NCBI RefSeq assembly: GCF_014201335.1
Contig: NZ_JACHEB010000001.1
Location: 310,001 to 374,000, forward strand
Source: Tunturiibacter gelidiferens
Lineage (GTDB): Bacteria > Acidobacteriota > Terriglobia > Terriglobales > Acidobacteriaceae
DNA: 64,000 nt
Direction of reading: 5' to 3'
Under the pieces are notes generated by a model, which saw only the letters and a list, made by a program, of their open reading frames with translations, was not told where the DNA came from and did not search any database. Below, piece after piece: positions 53,534-61,768 of this stretch (within the stretch, counting starts at the first letter, position 1; each line of letters starts with the position of its first letter). A program made the translations under genes and the position numbers.

Positions 53534-54630
53534 GCGGACCTAGTGACTGGAGGGGGAACACATCAAGTCCGATGATCGACTCTAAAATTACGTTTAGCAT
53601 TGAGCCCCCAAGTCAGCAATGGCTAGCGAGAGCACGAAGACGTTTGGATCAGTTGACCAAGCCGCTGGGCAGCCTCGGCAGACTCGAAGATCTCGCGGCC
53701 CAGATGGTGTCAATCCGTGAGGAGACCTTTGCTGATCCGATGCGAAAGGCAGTCTACGTCTTTGCCGCCGATCATGGAGTTACCGCTGAAGGGGTCAGCG
53801 CGTATCCGAGCGAGGTGACCCGGCAAATGGTGCTCAACTTTCTTGCTCACGGCGCCGCAATCAATGTGCTCGCAAAGGCCCACCAGGTCGAGATGAACGT
53901 TGTGGATGTCGGCGTCGATGCGGACTTCGATCACACCGCTGGGTTGCTGCACCATAAAGTACGCAGAGGAACGCGCAATATGATGCGAGAGCCGGCGATG
54001 AGTGCGGATGAGTTATCAGAGGCGCTCGATATTGGCCTCATGCTTGCAGATTCTGCAAATGAGAAGAGCTACAACCTGGTTGCCGTCGGCGAGATGGGTA
54101 TCGGCAATACCACGGCGGCCAGTGCGATTACCTCTGCACTCACACGTGAACCGGTTGATCTCATCACCGGTAAGGGAACGGGCTTGAATTCCGAGGCACT
54201 CAAGCGCAAGTGTCTGGTCATCGAAGCTGTTCTAGCGAAGCATTTTGATAATCTGCCTCCTAATCCTCTCGATGTGCTGCGTTGTGTCGGCGGCCTGGAG
54301 ATTGCCGCGATGACCGGTTTCATACTGGGTGCGGCAAGGCATCGGATCGCAATAGTCGTGGATGGGTTCATCTCGACCGCAGCCGCGGCAATCGCATTTG
54401 CAATCGCACCGCAAGTGCGCGGCTATCTCTTTGCGGGGCATCAATCCGAGGAGCCGGGCCATCGAGCGCTGCTTGAATACGTTGGACTGCTGCCGATTCT
54501 CGCGCTAAAAATGCGACTCGGCGAAGGAACAGGTGCTGTTCTGGCGATGCCGATCCTCGAGTCTGCACTGTGCCTCTACAACCAGATGGCGACGTTTGAA
54601 TCGGCCGGCGTTAGTGAGGCGAAGGATTGA
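53530..54630 (+). CDS. cobT: Nicotinate-nucleotide:dimethylbenzimidazole phosphoribosyltransferase
   Basis: 366 residues from ATG 53530 (ATGA overlap with cbiA); an ATG at 53572 would match the typical protein start more closely. TKPLGSLGRLEDLAAQ, FAADHGVTAEGVSAYPSEVT, GEMGIGNTTAASAI and KGTGLNSEA are the CobT signatures, with the catalytic Glu near the C-terminus (LRLGEGTGAVLA). It makes alpha-ribazole phosphate from dimethylbenzimidazole and nicotinate mononucleotide. BluB in the same operon makes its base. Confidence 0.94.
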   Translation: MSGPSDWRGNTSSPMIDSKITFSIEPPSQQWLARARRRLDQLTKPLGSLGRLEDLAAQMVSIREETFADPMRKAVYVFAADHGVTAEGVSAYPSEVTRQMVLNFLAHGAAINVLAKAHQVEMNVVDVGVDADFDHTAGLLHHKVRRGTRNMMREPAMSADELSEALDIGLMLADSANEKSYNLVAVGEMGIGNTTAASAITSALTREPVDLITGKGTGLNSEALKRKCLVIEAVLAKHFDNLPPNPLDVLRCVGGLEIAAMTGFILGAARHRIAIVVDGFISTAAAAIAFAIAPQVRGYLFAGHQSEEPGHRALLEYVGLLPILALKMRLGEGTGAVLAMPILESALCLYNQMATFESAGVSEAKD

Positions 54631-55391
54631 GTGCAACGCGGCGAATCCGCAACGTGGGCTGGGAGTTGGCAACCGCCTTCCAATTTCTCACGCGAATCCC
54701 CATGCCCTCGACAACATTCGAAGAGAACTCGCTCTCTCGATCAGTCAAATTTTTTCCATTGGTCGGCTTGGCCATAGGTTCTGGAGCCGCGCTGCTTCAA
54801 GGGATTCTGACCGTCCACCTGGCTCGCCCACTTGCTGCGTTTGTCGTGCTGACCTATCTGGTGCTAATCACGGGCTGCCTGCACGAAGACGGACTCGCAG
54901 ACACAGCAGATGGATTTGGCGGCGGCTGGACGAAGGATCGAATATTGACCATCCTGAGAGACAGCAGGATTGGAAGCTACGGCGCGATCGCGCTAGTCTT
55001 GTCTCTGCTGGCACGCTATCTGCTTCTCGCGTCATTGCCGATGGAACGCTTCACCGCTTACATCATCTCTGCCCACGTATTGTCCCGTTGGAGTTCGCTG
55101 CCATTAAGCTACTTTCTCGCTTCAGCGCGCGAACAAGAGGGGCAGGGCGCGCGCATCGCCAGGCTGATCTCCTTCCCTTCGCTTCTGTTCGGCTCGCTCG
55201 TGAGCGTCGCGATCGTTATCTTCGCGCTGCGAAGATCCTCCGTGGCGCCTCTTCTCGCTGCTCCACTTCTCGTAGCGCTGAGTGGGTGGTTCTACCAGAG
55301 AAAGATTGGCGGTATAACTGGCGACTGCTTTGGTGCAACCAATCAGCTTACTGAAATCGCGGTCTATTTCTGTGGGGTGTGGATCGCATGA
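54627..55391 (+). CDS. cobS: Adenosylcobinamide-GDP ribazoletransferase
   Basis: 254 residues from TTG 54627 overlapping the cobT stop. Polytopic membrane protein of six or seven helices: AFQFLTRIPMPS at the start and HEDGLADTADGFGGGWTKDR with the acidic metal-binding motif. It joins AdoCbi-GDP to alpha-ribazole(-phosphate) to give cobalamin at the inner membrane. Its stop overlaps the cobC start by 4 nt. Confidence 0.93.
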   Translation: MSATRRIRNVGWELATAFQFLTRIPMPSTTFEENSLSRSVKFFPLVGLAIGSGAALLQGILTVHLARPLAAFVVLTYLVLITGCLHEDGLADTADGFGGGWTKDRILTILRDSRIGSYGAIALVLSLLARYLLLASLPMERFTAYIISAHVLSRWSSLPLSYFLASAREQEGQGARIARLISFPSLLFGSLVSVAIVIFALRRSSVAPLLAAPLLVALSGWFYQRKIGGITGDCFGATNQLTEIAVYFCGVWIA

Positions 55392-55975
55392 GCGACATTC
55401 TCTTCATTCGCCACGCGGAGACCGACATGGCTGGAACATTTTGCGGTCACTCCGACCCCGATCTGAATGCACGCGGTCACGAACAAACGGCCGAATTGAT
55501 CGGCAGACTTCGCCCGGAAAACATTGGCACCGTCTATACAAGCGACCTGCGTCGGGCGCAAACGACAGCAGAAGCCATCGCCAGCGCATTCGGAATTGAA
55601 TGCACACCACGTCGAGCTCTGCGCGAGATCAGCTTCGGTGAATGGGAGGGTCTCACTTGGAAAGAGATTGAGCAGCACGACGAAGCTTATGCGCGTCGGT
55701 GGATGGCTGATCATCCCTTGCTCTCAGCACCTGAAGGCGAGGCCCTTTGCGATTTTGAACAGCGCGTCCTCGAGGAAGTCGCGTTCTTATCCACAAAAGC
55801 CGCAGAGCAAGATATCGCGGTTGTGACCCACGCAGGGGTACTACGTACGGTGCTGGTCTCACTTCACAAATGCAGCGAAGAAGATGCATGGAGACTGACA
55901 AAGCCTTACTGCGCCATCGTTCGACATGTGGTTGCGGCTTCGTCTCAACTGCAGTTCGTGGAGGCACGCTCGTGA
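55388..55975 (+). CDS. cobC: Alpha-ribazole phosphatase (histidine phosphatase family)
   Basis: 195 residues from ATG 55388, overlapping the cobS stop. LFIRHAETDMAGTFCGHSDP carries the RHAET phosphohistidine motif, FGEWEGLTWKEIE the second motif and THAGVLRTVL the second catalytic histidine. It dephosphorylates alpha-ribazole-5'-phosphate, or cobalamin-5'-phosphate. Overlaps the next gene by 4 nt (GTGA). Family members also include broad phosphatases, but the operon supports this role. Confidence 0.88.
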   Translation: MSDILFIRHAETDMAGTFCGHSDPDLNARGHEQTAELIGRLRPENIGTVYTSDLRRAQTTAEAIASAFGIECTPRRALREISFGEWEGLTWKEIEQHDEAYARRWMADHPLLSAPEGEALCDFEQRVLEEVAFLSTKAAEQDIAVVTHAGVLRTVLVSLHKCSEEDAWRLTKPYCAIVRHVVAASSQLQFVEARS

Positions 55976-56829
55976 CTATCTCGAAAGTTAGCGTGCACGA
56001 ACTGATCGCATGGGATTTGGATGACTACCCCTACCGCGATGCAGCCGCCGGTGTCGAGTCGGTCAAGTTAAGTGAAAGAACGAAACGAGCACGTGCCAGA
56101 CTCGCCGAACGAGATCTATACGTGGGGACCACTGCACTGCTCGAACGAGAGACGAAAGACATTCAAGACCTACTCAAAGGCGCTGCGCAGCGCGAAGATT
56201 TGAGGCAGGAGTATGAAAATCTTGACTGGGTTTTAGCCGTGATCGACCTGCGCCGCCTGCTCGCGTTTCAGCGCAGACTGATCTTCAGTTCCGAGTCGGA
56301 GGTCTTGGTCGCCCCAGAACCACATGACTGGCCCCAATTGATCTCGATGGCGATTGGTTCACAAAGAAGTACCGAGCATGTGCTGATTCACGACCGTAGC
56401 AAGGAAGATCAGTTGGACATTCGCCTGCATTCGAGCAATCCAGACCTGCGGTTGCGCTTTCATCCTAAGACGAGCCGAGGTGAGCTTTTACCGCTTTCGC
56501 TTTATGGCGGCAGTCCCTTCTTCGAGGTGGCAGAGTTTCGTGGACGATGGTTTTTGCGCGATGGCTATCATCGCGCCTACCATCTGCTACAGGCGGGAGT
56601 CGATCGCGTGCCTGCTGTAGTGATCTATGCGCGGAGTATTGAGGAGTTGGGCGCAACTGCCCCATGGTTCTTTAATGATGAGCACTTGTTTTCGGATCAC
56701 CCTCCGCAGGTCACTGATTTTCTCGATAACAATATGATCCTGCGTTACGAGAGGACAGCTCTTCATAAGGTCATTCGAATTCATATCGAAGAGTCGCTGG
56801 AACCATTTGACGCGACCGAAGGAAAATAG
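55972..56829 (+). CDS. Uncharacterised ParB-like protein inside the B12 operon
   Basis: 285 residues from GTG 55972, overlapping the cobC stop as GTGA, which fixes the start. N-terminal part is charged and helical (LSERTKRARARLAERDLYVG, then a heptad-like stretch to about residue 100). The C-terminal half contains FRGRWFLRDGYHRAYHLLQA followed by GVDRVPAVVIYA, like the ParB/Srx-type fold (D-G-x-H-R ... VPV). I recognise no known B12 enzyme. It precedes pduO by 10 nt. It could be a regulator, chaperone or nucleotide-acting enzyme; conservation next to cobC/pduO in other genomes is untested. Confidence 0.75.
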   Translation: MTISKVSVHELIAWDLDDYPYRDAAAGVESVKLSERTKRARARLAERDLYVGTTALLERETKDIQDLLKGAAQREDLRQEYENLDWVLAVIDLRRLLAFQRRLIFSSESEVLVAPEPHDWPQLISMAIGSQRSTEHVLIHDRSKEDQLDIRLHSSNPDLRLRFHPKTSRGELLPLSLYGGSPFFEVAEFRGRWFLRDGYHRAYHLLQAGVDRVPAVVIYARSIEELGATAPWFFNDEHLFSDHPPQVTDFLDNNMILRYERTALHKVIRIHIEESLEPFDATEGK

Positions 56830-56839
56830 GAGAAAGACC

Positions 56840-57418
56840 ATGAGCATCGCAACGAAACGTGGAGATGGCGGACAAACCGGGTTGGCTGGTGGAATTCGCA
56901 TCTCGAAAGCAGATCTGCGAGTGGAGGCTTACGGCACAGTTGATGAGTTGAATTCGACTCTGGGATTTGCCCGAAGCATATGCACGAACAAAGAGATCTG
57001 CGACTGGACCGAAACGATTCAACGCACGCTGTTTCGGGTGGGATCGGCGCTGGCTACTCCTCCGGAGAGCAAAAAGTCTCCTCCGGCTGTTTTGCCAGAA
57101 GATGTTGAAGCACTAACGCAGCTGGTGCATCAGATCGAAGCGACAGAAGGCATCCTCGCTGATTGGTCATTACCTGGGGCACACACTGAGTCGGCTGCAT
57201 ACGAGGTGGCTCGCACAGTCTGTCGCAGAGCAGAACGCAATGCGGTGCGGCTTGCAAACAGCGGAATAGAACTCAAGCCAGAGATACTCGCATACCTCAA
57301 TCGATTGTCTGACGTGATCTGGCTCTTCGGCAGGCTCATTGAGGTCAAGGCCGGCGTGGATGCACGCTTGCGCAGTGGCGATACTGCAGGGCCAAAGTGG
57401 TCAAGGGCCTGGAAATGA
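56840..57418 (+). CDS. pduO: Cob(I)alamin adenosyltransferase, PduO type
   Basis: 192 residues from ATG 56840 after AGGAGA. TKRGDGGQTGLAGGIRISK is the ATP-binding N-terminal motif, AYGTVDELNSTLGFAR the second, and VCRRAERNAVRL the conserved Arg/Glu helix. It moves adenosyl from ATP to Co(I). Length is normal for the single-domain enzyme. Its stop overlaps the bluB start by 4 nt. Confidence 0.92.
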   Translation: MSIATKRGDGGQTGLAGGIRISKADLRVEAYGTVDELNSTLGFARSICTNKEICDWTETIQRTLFRVGSALATPPESKKSPPAVLPEDVEALTQLVHQIEATEGILADWSLPGAHTESAAYEVARTVCRRAERNAVRLANSGIELKPEILAYLNRLSDVIWLFGRLIEVKAGVDARLRSGDTAGPKWSRAWK

Positions 57419-58095
57419 CCAGAGCAGAGGGTTTCGATGAGAATGAGCGGAAGGCGGTCTACCGGGCCATTCGCGAGCGTAGGGATGTGCGTCGCGGCTT
57501 TCTGCCGGAGCCTATTCCAGAAGAGCTATTGCATCGGCTGCTGGAGGCCGCGCACAATGCACCTTCTGTCGGTCTCATGCAGCCATGGCGATTTATTGTT
57601 GTGCGTGATCTCGCTGTGCGACGGAAGGTACATGAGATTTTTCTCAAAGCAAATGAACTGGCGATGGCGAGTTACGAAGGAGAACAACAACAAAACTACG
57701 CGTGCATGAAGCTCGAAGGAATTCTCGAGGCTCCACAAAACCTTTGCATAGTTTGCGATTCGCAGAGTAGTCAAGGGCATCGACTGGGGCGACGTACAAT
57801 GCCTGAGACTGCGATCTACTCTGCCGTATGCGCGGTTCAGAATCTGTGGCTCGCCGCAAGAGCTGAGGGAATCGGCGTTGGGTGGGTAAGCATTCTGGAG
57901 CCACAATCATTGCGCAGCACGCTGAAAATTCCGCAACGAATAACACCGGTAGCTTATTTGTGCCTCGGTTACGTTGATGCGTTTTCAAAAGAGCCGGATT
58001 TGGAGCGTGCAGGCTGGGAAAAGAGAACGCCACTGAAGAGTGTGCTCTCGTTCAACGAGTACAACGGCGATTGGGGTGAAGGAGGACTAGCTTGA
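57415..58095 (+). CDS. bluB: 5,6-dimethylbenzimidazole synthase
   Basis: 226 residues from ATG 57415 (ATGA overlap). Nitroreductase-like flavin fold: AIRERRDVRRGFLPEPIPEE, AHNAPSVGLMQPWRFIVVRD, and PETAIYSAVCAVQNLWLAAR with AEGIGVGWVS. BluB breaks FMNH2 with oxygen to form the lower ligand of B12. Its presence shows aerobic ligand synthesis. Overlaps cbiP by 4 nt. Confidence 0.93.
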   Translation: MTRAEGFDENERKAVYRAIRERRDVRRGFLPEPIPEELLHRLLEAAHNAPSVGLMQPWRFIVVRDLAVRRKVHEIFLKANELAMASYEGEQQQNYACMKLEGILEAPQNLCIVCDSQSSQGHRLGRRTMPETAIYSAVCAVQNLWLAARAEGIGVGWVSILEPQSLRSTLKIPQRITPVAYLCLGYVDAFSKEPDLERAGWEKRTPLKSVLSFNEYNGDWGEGGLA

Positions 58096-59702
58096 CGAGA
58101 GCGCGAGCGATCATGGTTCTGGGCACCGGCTCGCATGTCGGCAAGTCGTTGCTGACCGCAGCTTTGTGCCGCATCTTCGCGCAGCATGGCTATCGCGTTG
58201 CACCGTTTAAATCACAGAACATGTCGTTGAACTCTGCGGCAACGTTTGAAGGGCTGGAGATTGGCCGCGCGCAGGCGCTGCAGGCGGAGGCCGCTGGAGT
58301 TGCGGCATCGGTTCATATGAACCCTATTCTCATCAAACCATCTGGCGATCAATCCTCGCAGGTTATCGTGCGCGGAAAGATATGGGGGCGAGTAACTGCG
58401 GCGGACTATCATCGACGACGCATCGAAGAGCTGTTGCCGATCGTCCGCGAAAGCTATGACTACCTTGCCTCCCGATTCGATGTCATCATTCTGGAAGGTG
58501 CCGGATCGCCCGCAGAGATCAATCTGAAGCAGCATGACATTGCGAATATGCGAATGGCTGAGTTGGCCGATGCCGGCTGCCTGCTAGTCGGCGACATCGA
58601 TCGTGGAGGAGTCTTCGCCTCGCTGCTTGGCACGCTCGAACTGCTGGACCCTGAGGAGCGTGAGCGCGTTCGAGGATTCGCGATTAATAAATTTCGCGGT
58701 GACGTAACCTTGCTGGAGTCCGGCATACGAATGATGGAAGGGCGAGTGAACAAGCCGTGTCTAGGGGTCGTTCCATATTTGCCTTCGCTAGTGCTCGAAG
58801 AAGAAGACAGCCTTGGGCTGCCGCCTACAATCCAGACTAAGTGGTCAGTAGAGCAAACTGCAAACAGTTCGGCTAACCGTGCGCTACGGATAGCCGTGAT
58901 TTTGCTGCCGTCGTTTTCGAACTTTACTGACTTTGATTCCTTGCGTGCGGAGCCGTCCGTGTCCCTGCTGTTCTGTCGAACTGCCGAGGCAATCGCCCAG
59001 GCCGACGTGATCATTCTGCCGGGCAGCAAGCAGACCGTGGATGATCTCCTTTGGATGAAAGAGGCCGGTTTGGATATTGCCTTGCAGCAGCACGCCCATA
59101 CAAGTCTAGTCGTCGGTATCTGCGGAGGCATGCAGATGCTCGGCAAAGCAATTAGTGATCCGTCCGGCATGGAGCACAGTGGATCGGTTGCGGGACTTGG
59201 CTTATTGCCAATTCACACCATTATGCAATCGGAGAAGGTGACTCGAAATACGCGCGGAGAGATGGCCGCCGAAGTTTTATTCGGACAGCAACTCACACAA
59301 AAAGGACTTGCAGGGTACGAGATTCACATCGGGCATACCGACTATGAAGTGGGGGCCAAGCACTTCTCAAATCTTGCATGCGGAACCGATCTGTCGAACA
59401 CAAGCAGAGACGGATGCATAAGTTCCGACACACGCATCTTCGGTACCTACCTTCATGGGATTTTCGAAGAAGACAGTTTTCGCCATCAGTTTCTTAGTGC
59501 CGCTCGCGCGTTTCACAGACTCTCGCCACCTCGTGACGTTAATCCATGGAAGCAGCTTCGAGAAGGCTCACTAAATCGACTCGCTCACGCGGTCGAGAGT
59601 GCGCTCGACATGCGGGCGATCTTCTCTTGGGCTGGCCTAACTTATGATCCGCCTCTCTCGGAAGACACGCTATCGCTCCGAAGTTCAAGTGTGGCGAGAT
59701 GA
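58092..59702 (+). CDS. cbiP: Cobyric acid synthase
   Basis: 536 residues from TTG 58092 overlapping the bluB stop. GTGSHVGKSLLTAALCRIF is the P-loop, FKSQNMSLNSA and GAGSPAEINLKQHDIANMRM follow, and the glutaminase half has VVGICGGMQMLGKAI (catalytic Cys) with YLHGIFEED. It amidates carboxylates b, d, e and g of the corrin ring. Full length. Overlaps cbiB by 4 nt. Confidence 0.93.
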   Translation: MTRARAIMVLGTGSHVGKSLLTAALCRIFAQHGYRVAPFKSQNMSLNSAATFEGLEIGRAQALQAEAAGVAASVHMNPILIKPSGDQSSQVIVRGKIWGRVTAADYHRRRIEELLPIVRESYDYLASRFDVIILEGAGSPAEINLKQHDIANMRMAELADAGCLLVGDIDRGGVFASLLGTLELLDPEERERVRGFAINKFRGDVTLLESGIRMMEGRVNKPCLGVVPYLPSLVLEEEDSLGLPPTIQTKWSVEQTANSSANRALRIAVILLPSFSNFTDFDSLRAEPSVSLLFCRTAEAIAQADVIILPGSKQTVDDLLWMKEAGLDIALQQHAHTSLVVGICGGMQMLGKAISDPSGMEHSGSVAGLGLLPIHTIMQSEKVTRNTRGEMAAEVLFGQQLTQKGLAGYEIHIGHTDYEVGAKHFSNLACGTDLSNTSRDGCISSDTRIFGTYLHGIFEEDSFRHQFLSAARAFHRLSPPRDVNPWKQLREGSLNRLAHAVESALDMRAIFSWAGLTYDPPLSEDTLSLRSSSVAR

Positions 59703-60652
59703 GCAGTCGAAATGTTCTTGCTGCTGCATATTTGTTCGACTGGATAGCCGGAGATCCTGAGTGGCTCCCGCATCCCGTGCGGGCGATCGGTAGAGGGATC
59801 GATGAGGGAGAGCGAATTTTACGACGGCCTGGGCAGACTCCCGCAGCCGAGCTTGCAGCGGGCGGGGTGCTGACGTTCGGCATGGTTGTCGCGGTTTACT
59901 TAAGTACGGCGAAGACTATCGCATGGATGAAGGAACGAGACAGGCGGTTGGGGTTCGTCACGGAGACGCTTTTGGCTTGGACATGCCTCGCATCGCGCAA
60001 TCTGCACGATGAGGCCTCTGCTGTAGTGAACGCTCTTGAAAAACACGATATCGTTCTGGCGCGACAACGTCTCTCAAGAATCGTCGGTCGCGACACTCAG
60101 ACGCTGAACGAACAGGAGATTAGTCGAGCGGTGATCGAAACCGTCGCAGAAAGTTGCTCGGATGGTGTGATCGCGCCTCTCTTTTATATGGCGATCGGAG
60201 GGGTTCCGCTCGCCATGTCCTATAAGGCGGTCAACACGCTCGACTCTATGATCGGTCATGCAGACGATAGATACTTTTATTTTGGGAAAATAGCTGCGCG
60301 ACTGGATGACATCGCCAATTTCGTTCCCTCTCGACTGACGGCCCTGGGTATTACCGCCGTCGCTCTCATAGAAGATGCGAGTCCGGCAGCTGCGCTTGAA
60401 ACATGGCGTCGCGACGGCGCCAAACACAAGAGTCCGAATTCCGGACAGCCAGAGAGCTCCATTGCCGGCGCACTTCAGGTTCGTTTGGGCGGGGAGAATC
60501 ATTACGCGGGCGAGCCCTTGACTTCGCCTCTCATTGGAGAGGAATTTGCACGACCAACGGTACAGAAGGCAAAGCAGTCAATTCGAATGGTCGCAGTTGT
60601 CTCGGTAATCGGAGCGCTTACTGCATTGTTGCTGCACCGGGGACGACGATGA
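59699..60652 (+). CDS. cbiB: Adenosylcobinamide-phosphate synthase
   Basis: 317 residues with five or so membrane helices. AAAYLFDWIAGDPEWLPHPV is the family start, and SCSDGVIAPLFYMAIGGVPL with YKAVNTLDSMIGHADDRY the core. It attaches aminopropanol phosphate (or threonine-derived aminopropanol) to adenosylcobyric acid. Overlaps cobD by 4 nt. Confidence 0.92.
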   Translation: MSSRNVLAAAYLFDWIAGDPEWLPHPVRAIGRGIDEGERILRRPGQTPAAELAAGGVLTFGMVVAVYLSTAKTIAWMKERDRRLGFVTETLLAWTCLASRNLHDEASAVVNALEKHDIVLARQRLSRIVGRDTQTLNEQEISRAVIETVAESCSDGVIAPLFYMAIGGVPLAMSYKAVNTLDSMIGHADDRYFYFGKIAARLDDIANFVPSRLTALGITAVALIEDASPAAALETWRRDGAKHKSPNSGQPESSIAGALQVRLGGENHYAGEPLTSPLIGEEFARPTVQKAKQSIRMVAVVSVIGALTALLLHRGRR

Positions 60653-61764
60653 CGCCACCCACGCAGATTTTCTTGCCAACGCATGGCGGTCAACTTCGTC
60701 AGATCGCTTCTCGGTATGGGTTCGAGCCGGAGCAGCTCATTGATTTCAGCGCCAACATCAATCCAGCTGGCCCTCCTGCGTCGGTGCTCATCGCACTTCA
60801 GCAGGCCCTCGGGGATGCTGCCATTCTAGTTGCATATCCCGATCTTGAATTGACCGAACTCAAGAAAGCTTTGGGAGAAGCCTCGGGAATTCTCGCCGAA
60901 AATATCGCAGTCGCGAATGGTTTTGTACCGCTCCTCGAAGCCGCTCTGCGTTCACTCAAGATTGCACGTTGCTTTCTGCCTGTCCCCTCATTCAGTGAGT
61001 ATAGGCAAACGCTCACAAACGCTGGCGTCGAGGTCGCTCAATACTATCTCCCCCAGGGGGAGGGATTTTCCTACCAGCCCGAAAAGCTTTTGCGAGCTGC
61101 GTTGGACAATGGTTGCGACGCGCTTCTGTTGGCCAATCCGCAGAACCCTTCTGGCGCACTTTGTGGAGCCGGCGGTATGCGAGACCTGGTCGAAATGGCT
61201 GCTAAGCACAGAATCAAGGTGCTGCTCGATGAAGCTTTCATAGACTATGTTCCGACCGAATCCTTAACCCGATCCGCAGTCGAGTTGGAAAATCTCATCG
61301 TGTTTCGTTCGGTAACGAAATTTTTTGCGATTCCCGGGCTGCGTGTGGCCTACGCGGTCAGTAGTGCTTCGTCTATTCAGAATCTGAACGACAGGCTTGC
61401 TCCATGGCCGGTCTCGAGCTTGGCTTCAGAGGCGGCATCTACCGCTCTCCAAGACAGCGCCTATGTAGAGGAGACTCGTCGAGAGAATTATCTGCGACGA
61501 ACCTGGCTAGAGCGAGAGTTTGCTAGCGTGAAGATCTTTACCTACCCTTCGAGCACAAATTTTTTGCTGCTTCGATTTGCTGCAGATGTGGACGTGCAAC
61601 TGCTCTGGGAAAAGATGATCGCGGAGGAGCAGATTGTGCTTCGCTCCTGCGCTAACTTCGAAGGACTCGCCCCGGTGCACCTACGGACCGCCGTTCGGTC
61701 GGAAGCAGAAAATGAGAGATTGGTTCACGGCCTGGAGCGAGTACTGTTACGAATGAAGAGATGA
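60649..61764 (+). CDS. cobD: L-threonine-O-3-phosphate decarboxylase-like aminotransferase
   Basis: 371 residues from ATG 60649 overlapping the cbiB stop. PLP fold type I: LIDFSANINPAGPPASV is the CobD/HisC-like opening, LLLANPQNPSGALC and LDEAFIDYVP bind PLP, and VFRSVTKFFAIPGLRVAY holds the Schiff-base lysine. By position it is the decarboxylase making aminopropanol phosphate; a histidinol-phosphate aminotransferase would look similar. No PduX-type kinase to make threonine phosphate is nearby. Its stop lies 4 bp from the convergent GH9 gene. Confidence 0.87.
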   Translation: MTPPTQIFLPTHGGQLRQIASRYGFEPEQLIDFSANINPAGPPASVLIALQQALGDAAILVAYPDLELTELKKALGEASGILAENIAVANGFVPLLEAALRSLKIARCFLPVPSFSEYRQTLTNAGVEVAQYYLPQGEGFSYQPEKLLRAALDNGCDALLLANPQNPSGALCGAGGMRDLVEMAAKHRIKVLLDEAFIDYVPTESLTRSAVELENLIVFRSVTKFFAIPGLRVAYAVSSASSIQNLNDRLAPWPVSSLASEAASTALQDSAYVEETRRENYLRRTWLEREFASVKIFTYPSSTNFLLLRFAADVDVQLLWEKMIAEEQIVLRSCANFEGLAPVHLRTAVRSEAENERLVHGLERVLLRMKR

Positions 61765-61768
61765 GTCT

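Noticed and set aside
55870..56829. Long start for the ParB-like gene at 55870
   Set aside because: Would overlap cobC by more than 100 nt; the GTG at 55972 gives the 4-nt overlap seen at the other junctions.
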